A stretch of 64,000 nucleotides of DNA. Source: Mycobacterium sp. DL440 (GTDB lineage: Bacteria > Actinomycetota > Actinomycetes > Mycobacteriales > Mycobacteriaceae). The notes below the pieces were generated by a model. The model was given only the letters and a program-made list of their open reading frames with translations, did no database searches and was not told the DNA's origin. Shown here one piece after another: positions 46,029 through 54,279 of this stretch (position 1 is the stretch's first letter; every line of letters starts with the position of its first letter). The translations under genes and the position numbers were made by a program. Location: assembly GCF_011745145.1 (NCBI RefSeq), contig NZ_CP050191.1, positions 6,310,467-6,374,466 on the forward strand, written 5' to 3'.

Positions 46029-47690
46029 GTGGTGAACCCCTCGACGGCACAGGCGCGCGTAGTCGTCGACGAACTCATTCGCGGCGGTGTCCGCGATGTC
46101 GTGCTGTGCCCGGGCTCGCGTAACGCCCCGCTGGCGTTCGCGCTGTCCGATGCCGACCGTGCCGGCCGCATCCGTCTGCACGTCCGCATCGACGAGCGCA
46201 CGGCCGGATACCTGGCGATCGGCTTGGCGGTGGCCGAGCGAGCGCCGGTCTGCATCGCGATGACCTCGGGCACCGCGGTGGCCAATCTCGGCCCCGCGGT
46301 CGTGGAGGCCAACTACGCCCGGGTGCCGCTGGTCGTGCTGAGCGCCAACCGGCCCTACGAAATGTTGGGCACCGGCGCCAATCAGACCTTCGAACAGTTG
46401 GGTTACTTCGGTACCCAGGTGCGGGCCAACATCAGCCTCGGCTTGGCGGAGGACCACCCCGAACAGCTTGATTCCCTCAACGCTCAGTGGCGTTCGGCGA
46501 CCTGCCGGGTGCTGGCGGCGGCTACTGGATCACGCACCGCCAACGCGGGCCCGGTGCAGTTCGACATCCCGCTGCGCGAACCGCTGGTTCCCGACAACGC
46601 GCACGGGGACAGCTCGTTCCCGGGGCTTGTCGGCTCCTCGCGCGAGCGCTCGTCGGAAGGCCGCCCGGACGGTAAGCCGTGGACCTACACCCCGCCGGTG
46701 AGCTTCGATCAGCCGCTGGAGATCGACGTCACGCCGGACACCGTGGTGATTGCCGGGCACGGCGCCGGTGCGCACCCGAACCTGGCCGGGCTGCCGACGG
46801 TGGCCGAGCCCACCGCGCCGCGGCCCCAGAACCCGCTGCACCCGCTGGCGCTGCGCCTCGTGCATCCCAAGCAGGTCATCATGCTGGGGCGGCCCACCCT
46901 GCACCGGCCGGTCTCGGCGCTGCTGGCCGACCCGGCGGTCCCGGTCTACGCGCTGACCACGGGTCCGCGCTGGCCCGATGTCTCCGGCAACTCGATGGCC
47001 ACCGGTACCCGGGCGGTAACCACCGGCACCCCGGATCCGGCCTGGCTGAGCCGCTGCGCCGAGGTCAATCGGCACGCCGTGGCAGCAGTACGCGAACAAC
47101 TCTCGGCGCACCCGCTGACCACCGGTCTGCATGTGGCCGCGGTGGTCACCGACGCGTTGCGCCCAGGGGATCAGCTGGTGCTCGGAGCATCCAATCCGGT
47201 GCGCGACGCGGCCCTGGTCGGGCTGGATGCCGAGGGCGTCAAGGTGCGGTCCAACCGCGGTGTGGCCGGTATCGACGGCACCGTGTCGACCGCGATCGGC
47301 GCGGCACTGGCCCACGACGGCCGGACCGTCGCGCTGATCGGGGACCTGACCTTCGTGCACGACAGCTCGGGGTTGTTGATCGGGCCCACCGAGCCGACGC
47401 CGCGCAACCTGACGATCGTGGTGTCCAACGACAACGGCGGCGGCATCTTCGAGCTGCTGGAGCAGGGCGATCCGCGGTTCTCCGACGTGTCGTCGCGGAT
47501 CTTCGGCACGCCGCACGACGTGGACATCGCCGCGCTGTGCCGGGCTTATCACGTGGAGTTCGGCCAGGTCGAGGTCGACGCGCTCGGCGCGGCGCTGGCT
47601 GAACCCTTCGACGGTATGCGGGTACTGGAGGTGAAGGCCGACCGGTCGTCGCTGCGTGCCCTGCACGCGTCGATCAAGGCGGCCCTGTGA
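46029..47690 (+). CDS. menD: 2-Succinyl-5-enolpyruvyl-6-hydroxy-3-cyclohexene-1-carboxylate synthase
   Basis: A 553-residue thiamine-diphosphate enzyme that joins isochorismate and 2-oxoglutarate in the first committed step of menaquinone synthesis. Seen: [16 protein letters not shown] and [15 protein letters not shown] (active-site and ThDP Glu region, residues about 20-60) and the ThDP/Mg motif [12 protein letters not shown]...[14 protein letters not shown] (residues about 438-475). Two adjacent GTG codons (46029, 46032) are possible starts. It overlaps the DUF3592 gene by 4 nt. Confidence 0.95.
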   Translation: MVNPSTAQARVVVDELIRGGVRDVVLCPGSRNAPLAFALSDADRAGRIRLHVRIDERTAGYLAIGLAVAERAPVCIAMTSGTAVANLGPAVVEANYARVPLVVLSANRPYEMLGTGANQTFEQLGYFGTQVRANISLGLAEDHPEQLDSLNAQWRSATCRVLAAATGSRTANAGPVQFDIPLREPLVPDNAHGDSSFPGLVGSSRERSSEGRPDGKPWTYTPPVSFDQPLEIDVTPDTVVIAGHGAGAHPNLAGLPTVAEPTAPRPQNPLHPLALRLVHPKQVIMLGRPTLHRPVSALLADPAVPVYALTTGPRWPDVSGNSMATGTRAVTTGTPDPAWLSRCAEVNRHAVAAVREQLSAHPLTTGLHVAAVVTDALRPGDQLVLGASNPVRDAALVGLDAEGVKVRSNRGVAGIDGTVSTAIGAALAHDGRTVALIGDLTFVHDSSGLLIGPTEPTPRNLTIVVSNDNGGGIFELLEQGDPRFSDVSSRIFGTPHDVDIAALCRAYHVEFGQVEVDALGAALAEPFDGMRVLEVKADRSSLRALHASIKAAL

Positions 47691-48223
47691 GGCCCGCGCA
47701 GATCGCGGCCCGATTCCGGGCGATGGTCCAGCCTCTGATCCCGCACCTGTACGGCGAACCGGGGGAGACGCGCTCGCAGCGGATCATCCGGCGGGTGCGG
47801 ATCGGCGTGGTGATCACCGCCTGCCTGGTCACGTTGCAGTCTGGGCTGCTGGTGATGGGCGCCTGGCGCAACGACCAGCAGATCGAGCGGCACATGGGGG
47901 TGGCTGCGGCCGAGGTGCTCAGCGCCGGGCCGCGGCGCTCGACCATCGAGTTCGTCACTCCGGACCGGGTGACCTACCGCCCCGAGTTGGGGGTGCTGTA
48001 TCCGTCCGAGCTCGACACCGGGATGCGGATCTATGTCGAGTACGACAAGAACAATCCCGACCTGGTCCGGGTGCGTGACCGCAACGCGTCCTTGGCCATC
48101 ATTCCGGCCGGATCGATCGCGGTGGTGGGCTGGCTGGTGGCGGCCGCGGCGCTGGCGCTGTTGGCCTTCCTGCAGAAACGGCCCAGCTCAACCGGCGCCG
48201 GAACCGTCAACTCCTCGGCGTAG
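47687..48223 (+). CDS. DUF3592-family membrane protein (Rv0556 type)
   Basis: A 178-residue protein with a helix at about residues 38-60, an extracytoplasmic loop with [35 protein letters not shown] (the DUF3592 core) and a second helix near residue 145. It is translationally coupled to menD (overlapping GTG/TGA) as in M. tuberculosis. Function unknown; its last 17 nt overlap the convergent DsbA-like gene. Confidence 0.87.
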   Translation: MRPAQIAARFRAMVQPLIPHLYGEPGETRSQRIIRRVRIGVVITACLVTLQSGLLVMGAWRNDQQIERHMGVAAAEVLSAGPRRSTIEFVTPDRVTYRPELGVLYPSELDTGMRIYVEYDKNNPDLVRVRDRNASLAIIPAGSIAVVGWLVAAAALALLAFLQKRPSSTGAGTVNSSA

Positions 48224-48899
48224 CAAGCAGTTTGGCGAGCCAGTCAGGGTCGCTGGTGTCGACGACCTCTTCGCCGACGAGGTCGTAGATCGTCGGGGTG
48301 GATACCGAGTCCTGCGTTTCGCTGAGCAGTTCGGCGTTGGCGTCGTTGAGTTGCTCGGAGTCGATGGCCTGCGCCCCGGCGGCGATCTTGTCGGTCTGCT
48401 CGCCGCCGACCCCGCTCCCGGAGGCCATCGCGGCGATCGCGTCGTCGGTCGGACCGGGTGAGCCCTCGGGCTCCTGGTGGCCCCAGAGGTCTTGCACGAA
48501 TGCCTGGAACGCCGTCCCCGTGGTGCCGGGGCCGGCGGCCAGGAACAGGGCGTTGGCCACGTGGGCCGAGTACTCGGTGACCGACTGATCCAGGAAGGTC
48601 AGCGGCCGGTAGGTCACGGCCAGCCGGCCCTGGCCGACGGCGGCGGCGATGGCATCGCCGGACTCGTGTTGCAGGTGCGCGCATGCCGGGCACTGCGGCT
48701 CGGTGAAAAATTCGATCTGGGCAGGCGCATCGGGAAAGCCGATCTGGACACCCCAGCCGTCTTCGGTGATCTCACTGCCGGGCTTGTTCCCGTTGGCCTG
48801 CGCGGTGCCGTCGACCAACCGGGTGCAACCAGCGGTGGCCCCGGCAACGGACAAGGCCACCACGGCCAGCATCGCTGCTGCAACGCGCGGTAATCGCAT
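48207..48899 (-). CDS. DsbA-like thioredoxin-fold lipoprotein
   Basis: A 230-residue exported protein with lipobox-like GATAGC (Cys25) and the redox motif EPQCPACAHLQ (CPAC) near residue 73, followed by a DsbA helical insert and SVSTPTIYDLVGEEV containing the cis-Pro (TPT). It likely oxidises or isomerises exported disulfides. This gene is the last one that clearly fits the ancestral men-region before the accessory locus begins. Confidence 0.88.
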   Translation of the reverse strand: MRLPRVAAAMLAVVALSVAGATAGCTRLVDGTAQANGNKPGSEITEDGWGVQIGFPDAPAQIEFFTEPQCPACAHLQHESGDAIAAAVGQGRLAVTYRPLTFLDQSVTEYSAHVANALFLAAGPGTTGTAFQAFVQDLWGHQEPEGSPGPTDDAIAAMASGSGVGGEQTDKIAAGAQAIDSEQLNDANAELLSETQDSVSTPTIYDLVGEEVVDTSDPDWLAKLLATPRS

Positions 48900-48975
48900 G
48901 CGGCAACCCTAGCCCGGTGATTCAGGTGATGGTGCAGACCGGGCGTTCCTTGGAGGCCGCTGATCGTGAAAACAA

Positions 48976-49011
48976 GAGCGTGTGTCGACCCGGCACAGTC
49001 GACACACGCTC
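48976..49011 (-). terminator. Intrinsic terminator of the dehydrogenase operon
   Basis: A perfect 14-bp stem, GAGCGTGTGTCGAC (48976-48989) with GTCGACACACGCTC (48998-49011), 8-nt loop. Read on the minus strand it is followed by TTGTTTTC. It lies 36 nt downstream of the alcohol dehydrogenase stop codon, so it ends the minus-strand SDR-dehydrogenase transcript. Confidence 0.85.
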
Positions 49012-49047
49012 AGTCAGTTGTAGCCCGGACGCCGCCAGGTCCAGTCG

Positions 49048-50079
49048 TCACATGATAATCAGTGACTTCACCGCGCGGCGCTCGTCCATCGCCTCGTATG
49101 CCTCGACAATGTCATCGAGCCCGGCCCGGAAATCGAAAACGCGACCTGGATTGATCCGACCGGCCAAGACGTCGTTGAGTAGCTCCGGTATGTACTGGCG
49201 TCCCGGCGCCGCTCCGCCTTTGATCCCGACGTTGCGCGAGAACAAGGTTTTACTGTTGAACTTCTCGTAGACGGGCATGCCGACTGTGCCGATCATGCCA
49301 CCTACCCGTACGACACCGGCAGCGGTCGCGATCGACTCATCGGTGCCGACGCACTCGAGTGCAGCATCGACGCCCGCCTCGTCTGTCAGCTTGAGGGCAG
49401 CGTCGATGGCATCCTGACCCCGCTCTTCGACGATGTCGGTGGCGCCGAATTCGGTCGCCAATTTCTGCCGACTGGGATTGCGGCTCAAGGCAATGATGCG
49501 GGCGGCGCCCAGCTTCTTGGCTGCGATGACCGCGCAGAGGCCTACAGCACCGTCTCCGACGACCGCGACTGTGTCGCCGCTGGACACGCCGGCACTTCTC
49601 GCCGCGTGCAGGCCGCCAGGCATGACATCTGCGAGTGCAGTGAACGATGCCAGCTGGTCCTCGGTGAAATCAGATCCAGGCACTCGCACGAGGCCGGCGT
49701 CAGCGAATGGTGTGCGAACGAATTCGCCCTGCCCGCCGTCGGTTTCGCCGTTACCGAAGCCGCCACCGTGCGCGCAATTCGATTCATAGCCGGCTTCGCA
49801 CGCTGGACAGGTTCCGTCGTTGTATGTGAACGGCGAAATCACGAAGTCTCCGACCACAAGCGATTTGACGTCGGACCCGACCTCGGTCACGACACCGACG
49901 AACTCGTGGCCGATGGTCCCGATCTTGTGATCCTTGATTCCGCGGTAGTACCAGAGGTCCGATCCGCACACGCCGCCGCAGACGACGCGCACGATTGCAT
50001 CGGTCGGTTCCTTGATCACGGGATCGGGACGCTCACCAAGGACGACGCTGCGCGCACCCTGGAAGATTGCTGCCTTCAC
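49048..50079 (-). CDS. Zinc-dependent alcohol dehydrogenase family protein
   Basis: A 343-residue MDR-type dehydrogenase. Catalytic zinc ligands: CGSDLWYYRG (Cys) and GTIGHEFVGVV (His-Glu). The structural zinc site is GTCPACEAGYESNC. The NAD(P) motif is VAVVGDGAVGLCAVIAAKKLGAARIIALSRNPSR. GTG start at 50077-50079 has GGAG upstream. It forms a two-gene unit with the SDR encoded upstream and should oxidise an alcohol of the pathway encoded at 49-64 kb. Confidence 0.92.
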   Translation of the reverse strand: MKAAIFQGARSVVLGERPDPVIKEPTDAIVRVVCGGVCGSDLWYYRGIKDHKIGTIGHEFVGVVTEVGSDVKSLVVGDFVISPFTYNDGTCPACEAGYESNCAHGGGFGNGETDGGQGEFVRTPFADAGLVRVPGSDFTEDQLASFTALADVMPGGLHAARSAGVSSGDTVAVVGDGAVGLCAVIAAKKLGAARIIALSRNPSRQKLATEFGATDIVEERGQDAIDAALKLTDEAGVDAALECVGTDESIATAAGVVRVGGMIGTVGMPVYEKFNSKTLFSRNVGIKGGAAPGRQYIPELLNDVLAGRINPGRVFDFRAGLDDIVEAYEAMDERRAVKSLIIM

Positions 50080-50121
50080 GGTTACTCCGTTACTGGTGAT
50101 GGTCGGCGGATGAAACAGCGG

Positions 50122-50165
50122 AACAGATCCGTGGCGCCGGAGGGGGAGTGCGCCACGGATCTGTT
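50122..50165 (-). terminator. Strong hairpin between the SDR and alcohol dehydrogenase genes
   Basis: Perfect 16-bp arms, AACAGATCCGTGGCGC (50122-50137) and its complement (50150-50165), 12-nt loop. It begins 12 nt downstream of the SDR stop. Neither side has a long T-run, so it may reduce read-through or stabilise the upstream message instead of full termination. Confidence 0.7.
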
Positions 50166-50176
50166 TGGGTGGCGGA

Positions 50177-50914
50177 CTATCCCGCCAGTTCACCGCCGTC
50201 GACCAGAATGTCAGCGCCGGTGATGTAGCTCGCCTCGTCGGAGAGGAGGAGGCTCACGATGCCCACGAGATCCTGAGGCTCGCCAAGGCGACCCAGCGGG
50301 ATCACTGACTCCGACGCGGCGACCTCGGCCGGGTCGGCCAACCTCGCGGCGTTGAGTCCGGTGCGGATGCATCCTGGGCTGACCGAGTTGATTCGGATAC
50401 CGTGCGGTGCGAGCTCAACGGCGACCGCGCGGGTCATGTTGAGAACCCCGCCCTTGGCAGTTCCGTAGTGGGACAGCTCGGGCGTTCCGTGGTGAGCGTT
50501 CGTCGAGCAGATCTGAACGATGGCTCCGGATCCGCGTTCCACCATTCCCCGAGCGGCCTCGCGCGCACACAGGAAGTAGCCGCGGAGATTGATCGCGATG
50601 AGGTTGTCGAAGGCTTCCGTGGGCATCTCGAGGAATGTGTGGCGGACCAGGATGCCTGCGTTGTTGACCAGGCCGTCGAGGGGACCAGCTTTCTGGAAGA
50701 CATCGACGATCTCCGTGTCGTTCCGCACGTCGAGCTTCACGAACTCCGCGGTGCCGGGGCCGGGTGCCGTGGCTACGGTCTCGGCGCCCGTCGCCTCGTT
50801 CATGTCGGCGACAACCACATGGGCACCGGCCGCGGTCAAGCCATGGGCAATCGCTCGACCGGCGCCGAAGCCCGCTCCAGTCACCAGAATTCGCTTGTCT
50901 GAGAAGTTCGGCAT
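50177..50914 (-). CDS. Short-chain dehydrogenase/reductase of the accessory locus
   Basis: A 245-residue classical SDR: VTGAGFGAGRAIAHGL (cofactor loop, GAGFGAG), ADMNEATG, LVNNAGIL, ICSTNAHHG with catalytic YGTAK (about residue 150), and a standard ITGADILVDGGELAG end. It heads the minus-strand operon. Its promoter (TTGACG-17-TAAGTT) and 14-nt operator are in the upstream gap and are related to those of the two plus-strand units. Confidence 0.9.
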   Translation of the reverse strand: MPNFSDKRILVTGAGFGAGRAIAHGLTAAGAHVVVADMNEATGAETVATAPGPGTAEFVKLDVRNDTEIVDVFQKAGPLDGLVNNAGILVRHTFLEMPTEAFDNLIAINLRGYFLCAREAARGMVERGSGAIVQICSTNAHHGTPELSHYGTAKGGVLNMTRAVAVELAPHGIRINSVSPGCIRTGLNAARLADPAEVAASESVIPLGRLGEPQDLVGIVSLLLSDEASYITGADILVDGGELAG

Positions 50915-51127
50915 TCAAATATCCTCTCGGTAAGTGCAATCGGAGCGACATCGTCGTCCGAAACCAGTTCTTTTGGGAAATGGTGAGGCGCAGCGACCCT
51001 ACGGAAGTGACACCGGGTCCGGTGTTTCCGCGTTTCAACCCGTGGTTCCTTACGCGGCTGTGTTTTTCGGTCCGTCCTCGCGCATGCCGATGAAGGACCA
51101 CGCCCGCCATCGCCGCCACATGAATAA

Positions 51128-51189
51128 GTTTCTATATACGATATGCGACACGCAAGTACGAACTTAGTGACCGGCCCTGATCCCGTCAA
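51128..51189 (-). promoter_or_regulatory. Promoter P1 with 14-nt operator, driving SDR/alcohol dehydrogenase
   Basis: Read on the minus strand: TTGACG (51189-51184), 17 nt, TAAGTT (51166-51161), 19 nt, then TCGTATATAGAAAC (51141-51128). The last site matches the operators of P2 and P3 at 12 of 14 or 11 of 14 positions. The leader to the SDR start is about 210 nt. Confidence 0.65.
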
Positions 51190-51385
51190 GGGCGGACGAG
51201 ACGCCCTTGTTCGTCACCCGCACTCGCGCGAGGGGGATTGCACCCGGGAGAACTTCACGGCCGACTGGGGCGCTGCGTGGAGTCGGTGCCGACAAGTTCT
51301 GTGGGGTCGTCGTTTGTCCCGCGTCCCGCGTCCGGTCTGAGCGGGCCGAGGGGGTCGCCTGGTGACTGACCGAACTTTCGGCTAT

Positions 51386-51451
51386 TGACAGTGACACGGA
51401 TCTCAATCAACATGGGTTCGCATGGTCGAGAGATGATACGTATATACGAAC
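51386..51451 (+). promoter_or_regulatory. Promoter P2 with 14-nt operator, before permease remnant and transporter
   Basis: TTGACA (51386-51391), 17 nt, CAACAT (51409-51414, weak -10), 23 nt, ACGTATATACGAAC (51438-51451). The core CGTATATACG is a perfect palindrome. Same order and spacing as P1 and P3. Confidence 0.62.
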
Positions 51452-51529
51452 AAATGCTCCGCCGGTTGTGGAGCGCTACGCATCTTCCCTGATGCGGGGT
51501 CAAGGTGACCGTCGAAGAAAGCAGACGCT

Positions 51530-51655
51530 ATGACGCAGAGGTTTGAGCTGCAGCCGTCGAACGCGAGTGGGATCCCGCCCGTTGGCGACCTCCAGCGAGA
51601 GTTGGGTTCGTTCCAGGTCGCGTTGACGGTTGTGGCCAACCTAGGGCCCCCTTAG
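51530..51655 (+). pseudogene. Truncated N-terminus of an APC-type permease
   Basis: A 41-codon frame starting ATG at 51530 and ending TAG at 51653-51655. Its product reads MTQRFELQPSNAS..., then RELGSFQVALTVVANLG, which resembles the first residues and first helix of APC-family amino acid permeases before it stops abruptly. It lies directly behind promoter P2. No continuing permease sequence follows, so it is best seen as a gene remnant; a short leader peptide is the alternative. Confidence 0.5.
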
Positions 51656-51965
51656 TCGAGTGGGCCGGGCATTCGACGTCTGGCATGTCGGCGCACGTGA
51701 TGCACGACAAACCCGCCGTTGGTGATACCTGCGTAACGCCGCGGAGATATTTGTAGTCGAAAGTAGTGCCGTCGACTCGCATCCGTGCGGGGTCGTCTCA
51801 GCCCGAGCACCTTGCCGGACACTCGACAAATGAATCCTGAGCGCTGTTGGGAATTGATTTTCTACTCATAAAATCAGCCTCCGCCCTGAAAAGTGGTCGT
51901 GCACCCTGCTTGTTGCGCAATTCAGGCACGGTATTCCTGAGCGCGTGACAACTGTCTAATCCACC
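51656..51965. other. Non-coding gap between permease remnant and transporter gene
   Basis: 310 nt with no convincing gene. A minus-strand frame across 51656-51782 encodes MRVDGTTFDYKYLRGV... but continues into the permease remnant and has no family. A short imperfect dyad (GTCGAGTG...CATTCGAC) lies at about 51656-51678, right where the permease frame breaks. Confidence 0.5.
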
Positions 51966-53507
51966 TTGACTGAAAGTGAACGAATCCCATTGACTCAAAA
52001 CAGCGTCACCCTGACTTCGGGCCAGCCTGTGCCTGAGTTTGGTGCGCCCTCGGCGGAAAAGAAACCCAAAGGATTCTGGCCACTTGTTTTCACTGAATTC
52101 TGGGAGCGGTTCAGTTTCTACGGATTGCAAGCGATCCTTACCTACTATCTGCTCTACTCCCTCAAGGATGGCGGGCTCGCACTCAACCCGTCGACTGCCG
52201 TTGCCATTGTCGGCGCATACGGCGGCGGGGTATACGTCACTCAGCTCGTCGGTGGCTGGTTGGCTGACCGCGTCATCAGGCCCCAGAACCTGGTCATCTA
52301 TGGAAGCGTGATCATCATATGTGGGCACCTGTCCTTGGCTTCGGTTCCAGGTTTGGTAGGTGTAGGCGTTGGCCTTCCTCTGATTGCACTGGGCACTGGC
52401 GCGCTGAAGTCAAATATCACCGCAATCATCGGTATGTCGATGAAAAGTCTGGACGCCACTCAGCGTGATTCTGGATTCACATTCTATTACGCTGCCATCA
52501 ACCTGGGCATCCTGATAGGCCCCACGATTACCGGGTTCCTGCAACAAGACATCGGCTTTCATATTGCATTCGGCTGTGCCGCGGTCGGAATGTTTATCAG
52601 CCTGCTTCAATATACGGTGAAACGTCATAGTCTCCCCGACGAAGCGCGTATCGTCCGCGATCCCGCCAGCCGGCAGGCGATCGGTGTCTTCATCGCAGCA
52701 TTCGTAGCGGTGGCGGTATTATTGGTAATTGCTGTCTCAACCGGACTTGTCTCGACAGAGCACCTGAGCGTGTTCATTGGAATAGCTGCGGCGGGAACAG
52801 CCGGCACCTACTTTTTCGTCATCATCCGGTCGAAAAACACCAGTTCGGCAGAAAAAAGCGGGCTGATCGGCTACATCCCGATGTGGATCACCGAGGTCTT
52901 CTACCAGGCCCTGTTGCTCCAGATATTCACAACCGTGCCCTTGATCGTCACAGAACGGGTCGATCGCAATATTCTGGGCTGGGATATCCCTGTGGGATGG
53001 TTCCTGACGTTCGGTGCAATTTTCGGCCTGTCTGCCCAAGGTCTGATGGCTTCGGTCGGAAAAAATACGGTGCTGGGTCGAGCCTCCGCGACTCGCAAGT
53101 TCCGAATTGCCATGCTGGGGGCCGCGTTGTCCTATCTGATGCTCTTGCCCATCGCATGGTATTCCGGGCCGACGGTGCCGGCAGTACTGGTGTTGGCCTC
53201 CATCGGCGCCATCTTCTGTGTCGAGACGTTCCTCGCCCCCATCGGGTTCAGCATCGTCAGCAAAGTGGGTCCTGAAAGGTACCGGACACAACTGTTCGCC
53301 TTGAAGCATCTCGCATTGGCTGTAGGGTCCACGCTCGCAACTGCCGCGTCTTGGCTCTACATCGCGATCGGAATCGTTCCGTTCGCCCTCGCCATGGGCG
53401 GGATAGCGCTGTTCGCTGTCGTCGTGCTGTCCCTGTTCTCCTCGCGTATCGAGTACAAGATCGGTGTCGGAATGGCACCTTCCAGCACACTTCAATCCGC
53501 GCAGTGA
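51966..53507 (+). CDS. POT/PTR-family proton-coupled peptide-type transporter
   Basis: A 513-residue 12-14 helix transporter. The POT signature is clear: EFWERFSFYGLQAIL (ExxER-like) at helix 1, GGWLADRVIRPQN in loop 2-3, and FYYAAINLGILIGPTITGFL. Relatives import di- and tripeptides or nitrogenous small molecules with protons. Start is TTG at 51966 or 51990; neither has a strong ribosome site. Base composition is clearly less GC-rich than the neighbours (many AT-ending codons), a sign of recent transfer. It is probably the importer of the accessory pathway. Confidence 0.87.
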   Translation: MTESERIPLTQNSVTLTSGQPVPEFGAPSAEKKPKGFWPLVFTEFWERFSFYGLQAILTYYLLYSLKDGGLALNPSTAVAIVGAYGGGVYVTQLVGGWLADRVIRPQNLVIYGSVIIICGHLSLASVPGLVGVGVGLPLIALGTGALKSNITAIIGMSMKSLDATQRDSGFTFYYAAINLGILIGPTITGFLQQDIGFHIAFGCAAVGMFISLLQYTVKRHSLPDEARIVRDPASRQAIGVFIAAFVAVAVLLVIAVSTGLVSTEHLSVFIGIAAAGTAGTYFFVIIRSKNTSSAEKSGLIGYIPMWITEVFYQALLLQIFTTVPLIVTERVDRNILGWDIPVGWFLTFGAIFGLSAQGLMASVGKNTVLGRASATRKFRIAMLGAALSYLMLLPIAWYSGPTVPAVLVLASIGAIFCVETFLAPIGFSIVSKVGPERYRTQLFALKHLALAVGSTLATAASWLYIAIGIVPFALAMGGIALFAVVVLSLFSSRIEYKIGVGMAPSSTLQSAQ

Positions 53508-54279
53508 GGGCATCCCGGCCGCGTGCCGCCCTCAACGCAGGGGGTATCGGCACGGCGGTGGTGTGAGTCCCGGGTGATTTGCACAGTGATTCGGCACTCT
53601 GCTATGGGCGATAGTTGCGCCGAGATGCGACACTCGGGTTGCGTCGTGTTAAAGCTGTTGTAGCGCAGTGGCAAACAACTCTGGTTAGCTGCCTCGCCCG
53701 AGACAAAGTGCGGCCCGTCCGCGTTGCAGATTAAATTTGCTAGACGCGGTTGCGAACCGGACATCGGTGACTGAGCGTTCCGCGATCGCGAGCGCCGAGA
53801 AGCGTGTACCGGTCGAGCGGGGGTGGGGCCTCGATTTCCGTGCCGTCGCCGGTGGGAGAATTGAAATTCATTCGCCCGCAACGCTTTCAGAGCGCGGGCA
53901 TCGGCAAGCGGCATTGAGAACCACCGATGGGTTCGCGTCGATGGTTGACGCAGGCAAGGCGCGCAACTCAGCAGTCGGGCGTGGCTTGGGGTATTGCGGA
54001 GCGTGCCAACAGCATTGCACGTCAAGCATTTTCAATGTTCGCCCGTTGGGGGCCGCAGGTCGTCCGCTACGCGCACCCGCGGCCGGGCCTCCTGGGTGTT
54101 CCCCTCTTGACACCTAGGGTGAGCCTCCCTAATCTGTTCATATAACCGATCTAGTGATCGTAAATACGAACTATGCTGGAATGGCTCCGCATCAGTCTCT
54201 TGTTCCCGTGTGAGCCGCAACCTCGAACAGCATTAATGACGACCGGATGGTTCCGGGCCAACTTTCAGGAGGCAAAAGA
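53508..54279. other. Long non-coding stretch before the hydantoinase operon
   Basis: 772 nt. The last part holds promoter P3 (54107-54171). In 53,560-54,100 frames on both strands give only low-complexity, Arg-rich products with no family. The stretch may be decayed coding DNA; a segment near 53,970-54,060 reads as an unbroken helical-looking frame (GIAERANSIARQAFSMF) but without start or family. Confidence 0.5.
54107..54171 (+). promoter_or_regulatory. Promoter P3 with 14-nt operator, driving the HyuAB operon
   Basis: TTGACA (54107-54112), exactly 17 nt, TAATCT (54130-54135), 22 nt, TCGTAAATACGAAC (54158-54171). This is a near-consensus sigma-A promoter. The operator centre TCGTA-AA-TACGA is a dyad. 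Its place downstream of the expected start of transcription fits repression. Confidence 0.72.

Larger units (their letters stand above)
50915..51529. other. Intergenic regulatory region, no gene recognised
   Basis: 615 nt between the divergent SDR and the permease remnant. It holds the minus-strand promoter P1 (51128-51189) and plus-strand promoter P2 (51386-51451). Short open frames on both strands were read and none shows a known family or good start context. The composition is less GC-rich than the flanks. Confidence 0.6.

Noticed and set aside
49606..50223. 205-codon plus-strand frame opposite the alcohol dehydrogenase
   Set aside because: It shows no start context or family, while the minus strand encodes a complete zinc dehydrogenase.
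53640..53700. Possible tRNA-like segment (GTTGTAGCGCAGTGG...)
   Set aside because: No acceptor stem pairing and no T-loop GTTCRA sequence at the needed distance.
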